15,411 nucleotides of DNA from Candidatus Zhuqueibacterota bacterium (lineage in GTDB: Bacteria; Zhuqueibacterota; Zhuqueibacteria; Residuimicrobiales; Residuimicrobiaceae). Shown one piece after another: positions 7,356 through 15,411 of this stretch. A model generated the notes under the pieces. It ran no database searches. It saw only the letters and a program-made list of their open reading frames with translations, and was not told the origin of the DNA. Location of the stretch: assembly GCA_016934435.1 (NCBI GenBank), contig JAFGSU010000130.1:1-15411 (forward strand), written 5' to 3'. Both the position numbers and the translations under genes were made by a program. The stretch's first letter is position 1, and every line of letters begins with the position of its first letter.

Positions 7356-7826
7356 ATGACTAAAGTAATCGAAGGCCAACTATCGGCAAAAGGAAAGAAA
7401 TTCGCTATCGTTGTCAGTCGCTTCAACGAGTTGATTTGCAAGAAACTATTGGAAGGGGCGCTGGACTGCCTCAAGCGTCATGGAGCCAATCTGGATGATG
7501 TGACTATTGCCTGGGTGCCGGGTTCGTTCGAAATACCGGTGGCTGCCCGGCGCATGGCGCGCACCAATGCTTATGATGCGGTGATCTGTCTGGGAGCGGT
7601 GATTCGCGGCGCTACGCCCCATTTTGAATTCATCGCCTCCGAAGTGACCAAAGGCATCGCCATGGTCAGCCTGGAGCAGGAGATGCCGGTGTCCTACGGC
7701 GTCATCACCCCCGATAGTCTGGAACAGGCTCTGGAGCGGGCCGGCACCAAGTCGGGCAACAAAGGCTGGGATGCGGCGCTGAGCGCTATAGAAATGGCGG
7801 ATCTCTTTGCACGGATTAAAAGTTAA
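7356..7826 (+). CDS. ribH: 6,7-dimethyl-8-ribityllumazine synthase
   Basis: RibH condenses the products of the two upstream branches into lumazine, the substrate of RibE; in the family it assembles as pentamers or 60-mer capsids. It has 156 residues, the typical size. Substrate-site motifs are all present: SRFNE (21-25), VPGSFEIP (54-61), GAVIRGATPHFEFIA (80-94) with the catalytic His89, and the tail PVSYGVITPDSLEQALERAG followed by TKSGNKGWDAA. I chose ATG 7356 because AGGTGG (7342-7347) lies eight bases upstream. A GTG at 7344 overlaps that site and would only add four residues. It follows ribBA closely and completes the operon's set of riboflavin enzymes. Confidence 0.96.
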   Translation: MTKVIEGQLSAKGKKFAIVVSRFNELICKKLLEGALDCLKRHGANLDDVTIAWVPGSFEIPVAARRMARTNAYDAVICLGAVIRGATPHFEFIASEVTKGIAMVSLEQEMPVSYGVITPDSLEQALERAGTKSGNKGWDAALSAIEMADLFARIKS

Positions 7827-7854
7827 CGGATATGGCTTGTTTGGATATCATGCT

Positions 7855-10014
7855 ATGATTGCACGGAAATTTTTTTATACCATTTTAACATTTGTTGTTT
7901 GCGCACAGGCCGGCACCTGGGACTGGCAGACGCTCACCAGCGCCAGAGGCGTGCGGCAAATATTCGCCGCTGATACCTCTGTCTGGTGTGCCACCGACGG
8001 CGGTGCCCTGCGTTATGACGTTGATTCGGGCCGATTTGCGCATTTTCTCAATACCGATGGACTGGCCGGCAATGATGTGCTGACTGTTGAAAAAGACCGT
8101 CACGGGCGGGTCTGGGTCGCCATATCCGACGGCACGCTCAATATCCTCGATCCCCACGATAACACCTGGTCGGCTAAAAAAGACTATATCGGTCATATCA
8201 TTCATGACCTCTATGCCTATGGCGATTCCATATTTGTTTCACTGGACATCGGTGTGAGCCTATATGATGCCGGTCGCTGGGAAGTGAAGGAAACCTACAA
8301 AATCGGCGAAACCCGTCGTACCACCATCATCGACGGCGATATTTGGGCTGCGGGCAAAACAGCGCTGCGCAGGGCCAATCTCGATTTCCCCAATTTGATG
8401 GCGCCCAGCGCCTGGACGGTTTATACCGTCGACAATGGTCTGCAGGACAATTATACCTCAGCGGTCTGTGCCAGCGAGGGCCTGATTTTTATCGCCACCC
8501 AATCCGGTGTTTCCATTTTTGATGGCTCCAATTGGCTGCCGGCGGAATTGCAGGGCGTCGAAATCCGGGATTTGGCCGTCTGGCAAAACCACATGATCGC
8601 CCTGGGGTACAATGGCGTTTATATGCGCAAGGCGACCGCAACCTGGGAAAAATTGGGTGGCGGCGTCTGGACCGGTCAATCACTGGCAGTCGACGGTCAC
8701 GATGTCATCTGGGTGGGTATGCAGAAAAACGGCCTGCTCTATTATCAGGCCACGGATAAAACCTGGCACGAAGTGATCCCCGATGGACCCGGCGATAATA
8801 AATTCACCGCCCTCGCTTTCGATCGTAACGGTAACCTGTGGACCGCTTCGTCCAGCGCCGGCGTCTCCTGTTTCAATGGCGAGAAATGGATTCACTTCAA
8901 TATGGCCAGCGGCGCCGTGGCAACCAATCTGTTTATGGATTTGACCGTGGACGTTAAAAATCGTGTCTGGGCTTCCAGCTGGGGTAGCGGCGTATACATC
9001 TTTACGGCTGCGGGCGATTCGTTCCAGATCGAGCACATCAGCAGCCATAACGGCCTCAGGGGCATTGAGATCGACCCCAACTATGTAGTGGTTCCCAAAG
9101 TGCAGGCCGATGAGTCCGGCAATGTCTGGATTCTCAATTATGAAGCCGCCAATTTGCAGGTGCTGGCGGTGGTTGATACCGCCTATAACTGGCAGTATTT
9201 TTCCACCCTCGACGGCATAAAATCGCGCCTGGTCACCACCCTCGCCATCGATCGCGCCGGACGCAAATGGATCGGCACCCAGGATATGGGCGTCAGTGTG
9301 CTGGATGACGGCGGCACCCCGTTCAGCAAAAGCGACGATGATCTGACCCAGGGGCTGGGCAGCGAAGACGGCCTCACCGATTTAAATGTTCGTACCATTG
9401 CCTATGATCGCGACGGCGTCATGTGGATCGGCACCCCCGAGGGACTGTTCTACTGGTTCGACGGCCAGGTCAAACCGCGCTATTCCCTCATCAACGATAA
9501 CATCAACCGCTTGGCCGTGGACGTGCGCAACAACAAATGGATCGGCACCGTCGGCGGCCTCACGCTTATGGACGCCGATGGTTTTACCATGCAGCATTTT
9601 TCTACTTCCAACAGCCCGCTGGTTAACGATTACATCACCTGTTTTGCATTCGATGAAAATACCGGCATCACCTATATCGGCACCACCAATGGCCTGTCGC
9701 GCCTGCAAACGCCGTATAGCAAACCGGCGCAGGATTTATCTCAATTACGCGGCTATCCCAATCCCTTTGTCCTGCTTGGCACGAATAGCTATTTTCATAT
9801 CGAAAATCTGGTCCAGGGCGCCAGCGTGCACATTTTTACACCCGAAGGCAAATTAGTGCGAAAAATTGCATCATCGCAAATTTTCGGCTCCCGGGTGGAT
9901 TGGGACGGCCGTAACAATCACGGCGAATGGGTGGCCAGCGGCATCTACCTTTACCTCGCCACCACCGAGACCGGACTCTCAAAGGTGGGTAAAGTGGCGG
10001 TGGTAAGGCCGTGA
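7855..10014 (+). CDS. PorZ-like secreted double beta-propeller protein with C-terminal sorting domain
   Basis: 719 residues. A signal peptide (about 1-19, hydrophobic FFYTILTFVVC, then AQA before GTW) indicates export. The body contains about 14 repeats of roughly 40 residues with the pattern hydrophobic-A-x-D-x-x-G-x-x-W-h-G-T-x-x-G-h (for example LAIDRAGRKWIGT at 463-475, IAYDRDGVMWIGT at 515-527, LAVDVRNNKWIGT at 553-565). Fourteen repeats suit two seven-bladed propellers. The C-terminal domain (about 630-719) begins with GYPNPF and has VDWDGRNNHGEWVASGIYLY, the FlgD/type IX sorting-domain style. This layout matches PorZ of the type IX secretion attachment complex, though generic surface propeller proteins share the repeats. 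ATG 7855 is chosen because it starts the signal peptide; its ribosome binding site is weak. It starts 28 bases after ribH, so it may be read from the rib operon. Confidence 0.85.
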   Translation: MIARKFFYTILTFVVCAQAGTWDWQTLTSARGVRQIFAADTSVWCATDGGALRYDVDSGRFAHFLNTDGLAGNDVLTVEKDRHGRVWVAISDGTLNILDPHDNTWSAKKDYIGHIIHDLYAYGDSIFVSLDIGVSLYDAGRWEVKETYKIGETRRTTIIDGDIWAAGKTALRRANLDFPNLMAPSAWTVYTVDNGLQDNYTSAVCASEGLIFIATQSGVSIFDGSNWLPAELQGVEIRDLAVWQNHMIALGYNGVYMRKATATWEKLGGGVWTGQSLAVDGHDVIWVGMQKNGLLYYQATDKTWHEVIPDGPGDNKFTALAFDRNGNLWTASSSAGVSCFNGEKWIHFNMASGAVATNLFMDLTVDVKNRVWASSWGSGVYIFTAAGDSFQIEHISSHNGLRGIEIDPNYVVVPKVQADESGNVWILNYEAANLQVLAVVDTAYNWQYFSTLDGIKSRLVTTLAIDRAGRKWIGTQDMGVSVLDDGGTPFSKSDDDLTQGLGSEDGLTDLNVRTIAYDRDGVMWIGTPEGLFYWFDGQVKPRYSLINDNINRLAVDVRNNKWIGTVGGLTLMDADGFTMQHFSTSNSPLVNDYITCFAFDENTGITYIGTTNGLSRLQTPYSKPAQDLSQLRGYPNPFVLLGTNSYFHIENLVQGASVHIFTPEGKLVRKIASSQIFGSRVDWDGRNNHGEWVASGIYLYLATTETGLSKVGKVAVVRP

Positions 10015-10090
10015 GCGCCGGGAAAAAAATATTGATTTCAATCCCTCAACGTTGATTAGAAGCGAACATAAAACCGTCGAACGCTTGCCA

Positions 10091-10843
10091 ATGAATAGCT
10101 CAATTCATTCATCGAACCTATCCATCACCGACACCGGCGAACGCATACTGCCAACCTCGGAGGGCGAGGTCAGCTATGTATTCACCCGGCACAAGTTTGC
10201 ATACGAGTATATCCAGTCGTTTGTTGATAACAAAGACGTCATTGATGTGGGTTGCGGTTCGGGCTATGGCAGTCATATTTTAGCGCAAAGAGCCAGACGG
10301 GTGACCGGCATCGATCATGAGGCCGAGGCCATTCGTTTTTGCCGCCGGCATTATGCCGCAGCCAATCTCGAATTCATTCGAGCGGATGCATCTACCTTTG
10401 TGCCGGAATCCCGCTACGACCTGGCCGTTTGTTTGCAGGCGATCGAGCATTTCGCCGATGTGTCCGCGTTCCTCGACCGGCTGATGCAGATGGTCAAACC
10501 CGGCGGCATGATCTTTATCAGCACGCCCAACGTGCGTAAAAAATATAAAGGGACGAAAAAGAATCCTTATCATCACAGCGAGATGAGCCATGATCAGTTC
10601 GTCGAAATTTTACGCGATAAATTCGAACGGTTCGACATGCTCGGCGTCGCCTATGCCCGTCGCAACCGTTTGCGCAGTGTTTTGGCAAAAATGCCATTTT
10701 ACCGGTGGGGCCGGTTTATCAAACGATCGAGCAGGATAAAAAAAATCGCTGGTCGCGCGCTTGATTTGACCCGGTTCGAGGTGATCCGCGAGGGTCTGGC
10801 GGAACAGGCGGCGGATTTATTGGCTGTATGTCATGTGCCCTGA
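10091..10843 (+). CDS. Class I SAM-dependent methyltransferase
   Basis: 250 residues with the Rossmann-fold methyltransferase motifs: motif I VIDVGCGSGYGS (50-61), the acidic end of strand two GIDHEAEAI (73-81), the post-motif CLQAIEHF (114-121), and VKPGGMIFISTPN (135-147). The N-terminal GERILPTSEGEVSYVFTRHK resembles methyltransferases associated with polysaccharide and glycan gene clusters, but the substrate cannot be read from the sequence. The basic stretch near 205-225 (RFIKRSSRIKK) is notable and may contact membrane or nucleic acid, which is speculative. The start is uncertain: ATG 10091 lacks a clear ribosome binding site, and a TTG at 10052 would add 13 residues. The gene follows the propeller gene by 76 bases with no terminator seen, so co-transcription is plausible. 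Confidence 0.85.
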   Translation: MNSSIHSSNLSITDTGERILPTSEGEVSYVFTRHKFAYEYIQSFVDNKDVIDVGCGSGYGSHILAQRARRVTGIDHEAEAIRFCRRHYAAANLEFIRADASTFVPESRYDLAVCLQAIEHFADVSAFLDRLMQMVKPGGMIFISTPNVRKKYKGTKKNPYHHSEMSHDQFVEILRDKFERFDMLGVAYARRNRLRSVLAKMPFYRWGRFIKRSSRIKKIAGRALDLTRFEVIREGLAEQAADLLAVCHVP

Positions 10844-10959
10844 TCAGCGGTTGTATCTCGATCTGTTCCATCCCGGTCTGTCCTGTCTGTTGCCGCTGGG
10901 GCGCTAACGATAAAAATGAGAAAATTCGAACAAAAACGGTCCTATTTTGAAAAATCTTC

Positions 10960-10987
10960 TTGATAATAATCCCACAATTGATTTAAT
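10960..10987 (+). promoter_or_regulatory. Candidate recN promoter
   Basis: TTGATA (10960-10965) and TTTAAT (10982-10987) are separated by 16 bases, each one mismatch from the sigma70 consensus. Transcription would start near 10994 and give a leader of about 68 bases that contains the 19-base tandem repeat. I saw no clear LexA-type palindrome, although recN is part of the DNA-damage response in many bacteria. Confidence 0.35.
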
Positions 10988-11017
10988 TTAGTTTCACAGG
11001 ATCGGGCAAATTAATCA

Positions 11018-11055
11018 TATCATAAATCGTATCTGTTATCATAAATCGTATCTGT
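11018..11055 (+). repeat. Perfect 19-base tandem duplication before recN
   Basis: The 19-base unit TATCATAAATCGTATCTGT occurs at 11018-11036 and again, with no mismatch and no gap, at 11037-11055. The second copy ends six bases before the recN ATG and occupies the place where a ribosome binding site would be expected. It may be a recent slippage duplication or a doubled regulatory element. Confidence 0.9.
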
Positions 11056-11061
11056 CTATCG

Positions 11062-12792
11062 ATGCTGCAATCACTTTACATAAAAAATTATGTCCTGATC
11101 GATGAAATTCACATCGATTTTCAGCCTGGATTGAACATCATCACCGGTGAGACCGGAGCGGGCAAATCCATCCTCATCGGCGCCCTGGGCGCCCTGCTCG
11201 GTGATAAATGGAACAGGGACATCATCCGCGCCGGTGCGGATAAAGCCATTGTTGAAGGTGAGTTTGCGCTCAAAAACCTGAACGGGCTGCAATCATTTTT
11301 CAAGACCAGAGAAGTGGACGAATCGATCGATCTGCTCCTCATTCGTCGCGAAGTGAGCGGCAGCGGCCGCAGTCGTTGTTTTATCAACGATCAGCCCGTC
11401 GCCGTCGACGTGCTGACTGAACTGGGCGATCTGCTGGTGGATTTGCATGGACAGCATGCGCATCAGCTGCTGCTGCGGGTGCCCTACCACGGCGAATACC
11501 TGGATGCTTTTGCCGGATTAAGCCAGGATTTGGCACGCCTGAAAACGTCGTTTCAACAATTCACCGCAAATATCAAGAAATTGGCTGAAATTGAAAAAAA
11601 GGCGCAGGATGCGGAACAATCGCGCGATTTTATGCGATTTCAGCTCAAAGAGATTACGGCGATTGCGCCACAGCCGGATGAGGATGAAACGCTGAAAACG
11701 GAAGAGCATATCTTGCGCAACGCTGAAACACTGGCCGAAAAAACCTCGCAATTGTTCCAGAAACTGTACGAGGCGGAAGGATCGGTCAGCGAACTATTGA
11801 GCGCTGCCGAAGCCGATTTATCGCAATTAGCCCAGATTGATGAGACCTTCGCGCCCATGGTGAGCGAATGCCAGAACGCCCGCATTGTCGTAACAGAACT
11901 GGCAAAGACCGTGGGGGCGTACAGGAACAACATCTCCTTCGACCCGGAGCGGCTGGAAAAAATCAGGACGCGTGCGGCCAACATCGCCAATCTGAAGAGA
12001 AAATACGGCGGCAGCATCGATTCCGTGCTCACTTATCAGAGGAAATTGGAGCAGGAACTGGCGCTGGTCGATAACCTGAACGAAACCATCGCGGCCCTGA
12101 AAGAGCAGATTGAGGTCGACCGGCAATCCGTGGCCGAGTTAAGCCGGTATGTTTCCGATCAACGGCGTCAGGCCGGGCAAAAACTCGGCGAGGGCGTGGT
12201 GGCTGCGTTGCATCATCTGGGCATGGCGCGGGTGCGGTTCGATGTTCGCCAGAACCATACGCTCTCCTCGGAAGAGCCGATTATTTATGTGGATGGCGAA
12301 TCGGTGCGCGTGGGTCCGCGCGGGTATGATCAAATCGAATTCATGCTGTCCGCTAATCCCGGCGAAGACCACAAACCGTTGGCCGATGTAGCCTCCGGCG
12401 GCGAAATATCGCGGGTGATGCTGGCGCTCAAATCGCTGCTGGCTGAAGCGGATAAGGTCCCGGTTCTGATTTTCGACGAAATCGATATCGGCATTAGCGG
12501 GCGCATCGCCCAGGCGGTTGGGCGCAGCCTGCGCAATCTATCGCGGTCACATCAGGTCATCTGTATCACCCATTTGCCGCAAATTGCCAGCATGGCGGAT
12601 CATCATTTTTTGGTGGAAAAGAAGGACGATGGTCGTTATACCCGCACCACCATACGACCATTGAAACAAGACGAACGGATCAGGCAAATTGCTGCGCTGG
12701 TGGGCGGTGAACTGGTGACAGAAGCGCATCTGCGCAGTGCCGAGGAGTTGATGGAAGAGGCCGCCAGGATGGAAGAGCCCGATGACCATTGA
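11062..12792 (+). CDS. recN: DNA repair protein RecN
   Basis: RecN is an SMC-like ATPase that acts at DNA double-strand breaks with RecA. It has 576 residues, a normal length. The N-terminal lobe begins with LYIKNYVLIDEIHIDFQPGLN and has Walker A GETGAGKS (29-36). The region from about 155 to 375 is charged and helical, as expected for the family's coiled coil. The C-terminal lobe has the ABC signature ASGGE (444-448), Walker B VLIFDEID (468-475) and the H-loop ITHLPQIA. The ATG at 11062 gives the canonical RecN N-terminus, but no Shine-Dalgarno sequence precedes it; a perfect 19-base tandem repeat lies there instead. It follows the methyltransferase after 218 bases with its own promoter candidate. 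Confidence 0.97.
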   Translation: MLQSLYIKNYVLIDEIHIDFQPGLNIITGETGAGKSILIGALGALLGDKWNRDIIRAGADKAIVEGEFALKNLNGLQSFFKTREVDESIDLLLIRREVSGSGRSRCFINDQPVAVDVLTELGDLLVDLHGQHAHQLLLRVPYHGEYLDAFAGLSQDLARLKTSFQQFTANIKKLAEIEKKAQDAEQSRDFMRFQLKEITAIAPQPDEDETLKTEEHILRNAETLAEKTSQLFQKLYEAEGSVSELLSAAEADLSQLAQIDETFAPMVSECQNARIVVTELAKTVGAYRNNISFDPERLEKIRTRAANIANLKRKYGGSIDSVLTYQRKLEQELALVDNLNETIAALKEQIEVDRQSVAELSRYVSDQRRQAGQKLGEGVVAALHHLGMARVRFDVRQNHTLSSEEPIIYVDGESVRVGPRGYDQIEFMLSANPGEDHKPLADVASGGEISRVMLALKSLLAEADKVPVLIFDEIDIGISGRIAQAVGRSLRNLSRSHQVICITHLPQIASMADHHFLVEKKDDGRYTRTTIRPLKQDERIRQIAALVGGELVTEAHLRSAEELMEEAARMEEPDDH

Positions 12793-13122
12793 TCCAATGA
12801 TAAATCATCGCCGGTACTTTTTAAGCTTGCCGAAATCCAAAAACACGGCAATCTGACAAAAATCCCAACAGAATCACATTTCAAACAAGATTTCATTAAG
12901 AAACTATTGTTTTTTTCAAGAAAATTTATTTAATTAGTATGATTTATGGTTCGCATCAGGACTGAGTAAACAGAACGCTCGGCTGCTTTGCATAATGTCC
13001 ATGAGTAAGAAACAAAACAGGTAGCGGATTGATTTTTTTCATCTTGAATTTGAGGTGTTGAACAAGATGGATACCTGATTGTTAGCAAGGGCATTATATT
13101 GCATCAAATGAATGAGGTTCGT
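12793..13122 (+). other. Non-coding spacer between recN and the YbgF/CpoB-like gene
   Basis: 330 bases without a convincing gene. There is a six-base-pair inverted repeat at 12827-12832 and 12846-12851 with no T tract after it. A weak promoter candidate is present (TTGTTT 12907-12912, 16 bases, TTTAAT 12929-12934). All frames that I followed close after fewer than 20 codons. If the promoter is real, the next gene has a leader of about 180 bases. Confidence 0.6.
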
Positions 13123-14058
13123 ATGAGAGGCAACAAATTAACCACTTGGTCGGTCACGTTTTTACTCCTCATCGTCGCCATTGGTTTTTTTCTCGTTTGC
13201 GCGCAACAGCGCGCTACGGTATCGGGGGGTGATGAAGTGGCCTCTGATGATGATGAATTCAGGCAACAATTGCTGCAGCTTATGGAATTGACCGAAGACT
13301 CGGACCAGCAACCGCCGCCATTAGAGGAGCAGGACACCTCGGTTACGCCTCCGGCAGGCGATGAATCGGATGTGGCTGTCGGTGAGGATGATGTGATGTC
13401 GTTTCTGTTAGCCGAGAACGAACAACCGTCTATTCCTCCGGAAGGTTCCCAAACCATGCAGACGGATGACCTGGCCTTATCCCCCGAAATGTTCGAGACG
13501 GTGAACCAGGACATCAAGCGTCTGGAAAAACGCCTCGAGCGCAAGACGATGACGATCGATAGCATCAAGCGCGTCATCGAGAATCGCGACCGGCGACTCA
13601 AAGAACTGGAGAGCCAGCCCAGGGCGCAAGCGTCAACGACCGGGGGGGCAGGGCGGATCGGCAGCCGTAGCAGTAGAAACCCGGTTGATCCGGCTTTCGC
13701 CTCCACCTATCAATCAGGGCGCAGCCATTTTGAGCAGTTCAGGTATCCTGCCGCCATCGAAGCGTTTCAAAAGCTGCTAAAAGAATACCCGAATCACACC
13801 ATGGCTGATAATTGCCAGTACTGGATCGGTGAATGCTACTATGGGCTGAAGCAATACCAGCAGGCCATTGTAGAATTTCAAAAAGTATTTGCCTATTCCG
13901 AGACCGACAAGCATGATGACGCCCAACTGATGATCGGCCTGTGTTATATGCGTAGCGGGCAAAAAGACAAAGCGCAAAAAGAATTCGAGACGTTTCTCAA
14001 TAATTACAGCACAAGCGAATATGCCTCTATAGCCAAGCGTTATTATCGCAATATCTAA
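13123..14058 (+). CDS. YbgF/CpoB-like (Tol-Pal-associated) TPR protein
   Basis: 311 residues. An N-terminal hydrophobic segment (about 8-26, FLLLIVAIGFFLVC) is a signal peptide or anchor. The Cys does not sit in a standard lipobox, since Val precedes it. Next come a long acidic, Pro/Gln-rich linker (about 35-120), a charged helix likely to form a coiled coil (about 124-166), a short Gly/Ser/Arg hinge, and three TPR-like repeats (about 195-311) with DNCQYWIGECYYGLKQYQQA typical of the YbgF/CpoB family. Such proteins act in the periplasm with Tol-Pal during cell division and envelope constriction. ATG 13123 is preferred because GAGG lies five bases upstream; an in-frame ATG at 13108 would precede that site. 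No tol or pal gene is visible here, so the pathway assignment rests on domain similarity. Confidence 0.8.
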   Translation: MRGNKLTTWSVTFLLLIVAIGFFLVCAQQRATVSGGDEVASDDDEFRQQLLQLMELTEDSDQQPPPLEEQDTSVTPPAGDESDVAVGEDDVMSFLLAENEQPSIPPEGSQTMQTDDLALSPEMFETVNQDIKRLEKRLERKTMTIDSIKRVIENRDRRLKELESQPRAQASTTGGAGRIGSRSSRNPVDPAFASTYQSGRSHFEQFRYPAAIEAFQKLLKEYPNHTMADNCQYWIGECYYGLKQYQQAIVEFQKVFAYSETDKHDDAQLMIGLCYMRSGQKDKAQKEFETFLNNYSTSEYASIAKRYYRNI

Positions 14059-14171
14059 GCATTTTTTACTGCAGGGTGCGCAGGCGGGGGCATCGTCATC
14101 GATTCTACGGTTCGGGATTTAAACCTCATTCTATTTGCGAATAATATCCATTAAACGAGAGAGAAGAGACG

Positions 14172-15411
14172 GTGACTCCATTTGTACACCTGCATAATCA
14201 TTCCCATTACAGCCTTTTGGACGGCGCCTGTCGTATTGACGACCTGGTAGATACTGCGGTAGCTTTCCAGATGACCGCCCTGGCTCTCACCGATCACGGA
14301 AATCTCCATGGTGTCATAGAATTTTTCAAAAAATGCAGCGAAAAGGGCGTCAAGCCCATCATCGGCTCCGAAGTATACGTTGCACCGGAAAAACTTGACG
14401 TAAAAGTTTCCCAAACCGGTGGCGCCGGCACTTCTTTTCATCTGGTGCTGCTTTGCAAGGATGAGATTGGCTATAAGAACCTGATGAAACTCGTCTCCAT
14501 CGGCTATCTCAAGGGATTTTATTACAAACCGCGCGTCGATAAAGAGGTTTTGACACAGTATCATGAGGGATTGATAGCGCTCAGCGCCTGCCTGAAAGGG
14601 GAAGTAGCCCAGCGGTTGCTCAAAGATGGGGAGGAGCGGGCGCGGGCCACGGTTCAGGAATACCTCGACATATTTGGCGAAGATTTTTATCTGGAGGTAC
14701 AAAACCACGGTTTGCCGGAAGAGGAACAGGCGCGTCAGGGTATCGTTGCTATTGCCGACGAGATGAATATTAAGGTGGTGGCCACCAACGATATCCATTA
14801 TCTGCGCAGGGAGCATAGCGAGGCGCACGACATTTTGCTGTGTCTGCAGACCGGCAAGGATTTCGCCGATCCCAATCGGTTGCGATACTCTACCAATGAA
14901 TTATACTTTAAGAGTGGCGATGAAATGGCCGGGCTATTCCCCGATCATCCGGAATTTCTGCAAAACACGCTATTGGTGGCGGAAAAGTGTGATCTGCAAT
15001 TAACATTCGGAAAATTCCATTTGCCGATTTTCACCTTGCCTGAATCCAAAGCCCACAAATCATTGGATGAATATCTCGCCGAGCAGGCATGGGAAGGATT
15101 AAAACAGCGCTATGAGCAGGTCACACCCGAGATCGAGAGCCGATTACAATACGAGTTGCAGGTCATCGCCGAAATGGAATATGCCGGCTATTTCCTCATT
15201 ACCGTCGATTTTATTCGCTATGCCCGCAGCCGCAATATTCCGGTAGGGCCGGGACGAGGCTCTGCCGCCGGCAGCCTGGTGGCCTATTGCCTCGGTATCA
15301 CCAATCTCGATCCCATCCATTACGGCCTGATTTTTGAGCGGTTCTTGAATCCGGAACGCGTTTCCATGCCCGATATCGATATCGATTTTTGCTATGAGCG
15401 GCGTGAGGAAG
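14172..15411 (+). CDS. dnaE: DNA polymerase III alpha subunit, N-terminal part (runs off window)
   Basis: This is the replicative polymerase. 413 codons are visible without interruption. The PHP domain comes first (about 1-270) with HLHNHSHYSLLDG (6-18), LTDHGNLHG, GSEVYVAP and NDIHY followed by AHDILLCLQTGK. All metal-binding PHP motifs appear intact, unlike E. coli DnaE. The palm begins with PVGPGRGSAAGSLVAYCLGI and reaches PDIDIDF at 400-406, carrying the first two catalytic aspartates (401 and 403 by alignment). The GTG at 14172 is the only start possible: an in-frame stop lies at 14142-14144 and no ATG lies between. A purine-rich GAGAGAAGAG precedes it. About two thirds of the usual length lies beyond the window. 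Confidence 0.96.
   Translation, partial: MTPFVHLHNHSHYSLLDGACRIDDLVDTAVAFQMTALALTDHGNLHGVIEFFKKCSEKGVKPIIGSEVYVAPEKLDVKVSQTGGAGTSFHLVLLCKDEIGYKNLMKLVSIGYLKGFYYKPRVDKEVLTQYHEGLIALSACLKGEVAQRLLKDGEERARATVQEYLDIFGEDFYLEVQNHGLPEEEQARQGIVAIADEMNIKVVATNDIHYLRREHSEAHDILLCLQTGKDFADPNRLRYSTNELYFKSGDEMAGLFPDHPEFLQNTLLVAEKCDLQLTFGKFHLPIFTLPESKAHKSLDEYLAEQAWEGLKQRYEQVTPEIESRLQYELQVIAEMEYAGYFLITVDFIRYARSRNIPVGPGRGSAAGSLVAYCLGITNLDPIHYGLIFERFLNPERVSMPDIDIDFCYERREE

Noticed and set aside
10052..10090. TTG start adding 13 residues to the methyltransferase
   Set aside because: No better ribosome binding site precedes it than the ATG at 10091, and the added residues are not part of the conserved domain; left as an uncertain alternative.
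12827..12851. Possible recN terminator hairpin
   Set aside because: The stem is only six base pairs with a 13-base loop, and no T tract follows on either strand.
13104..13706. 200-codon minus-strand frame, rich in Ser and Arg
   Set aside because: It is the antisense of the YbgF/CpoB-like gene's low-complexity acidic linker; the composition reflects that linker.
14151..14828. 225-codon minus-strand frame
   Set aside because: It is antisense to dnaE, whose conserved motifs run without a break on the plus strand; no family resemblance was seen.

Overview
The window reads as ordinary chromosome of a free-living bacterium, probably of the Fibrobacterota-Chlorobiota-Bacteroidota (FCB) group or an allied candidate phylum such as Calditrichota or KSB1. 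The main pointer is a secreted double beta-propeller protein with a YPNPF-type C-terminal sorting domain, a style typical of that group. A stand-alone B12-dependent class II ribonucleotide reductase and a fermentative-type acetaldehyde dehydrogenase fit an anaerobic or facultative lifestyle. The phylum is an inference; no rRNA or tRNA gene is visible to confirm it.

Layout. On the minus strand, positions 1-843 hold the N-terminal part of a CoA-acylating aldehyde dehydrogenase (AdhE/EutE type), cut by the window edge. Upstream of it lies nrdJ (1020-3755, minus), closed by a strong intrinsic terminator at 945-988. A 526-base AT-rich divergent control region (3756-4281) separates nrdJ from the plus-strand genes. 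It carries a promoter candidate in each direction, a terminator-like hairpin and a possible 13-codon leader peptide, but no recognisable FMN or cobalamin riboswitch.

On the plus strand come ribD, ribE, ribBA and ribH (4282-7826), which encode the enzymes from GTP and ribulose 5-phosphate to riboflavin, except the intermediate phosphatase. They are followed by a PorZ-like propeller protein (7855-10014) and a class I methyltransferase (10091-10843), probably read through from the same operon. Then come recN (11062-12792), a Tol-Pal-associated YbgF/CpoB-like TPR protein (13123-14058) and the N-terminal 413 codons of dnaE (14172 to the edge).

How they fit. The rib genes form a tight pathway operon. 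nrdJ, recN and dnaE are DNA precursor, repair and replication genes that appear to be independently transcribed. I found no mobile element, CRISPR array or obvious novel multi-gene system. The points worth a second look are small: ribBA lacks any ATG, GTG or TTG start although it has a good ribosome binding site; the rib leader looks like an attenuator without an FMN riboswitch; a perfect 19-base tandem duplication abuts the recN start; and the PorZ-like protein sits beside riboflavin genes.
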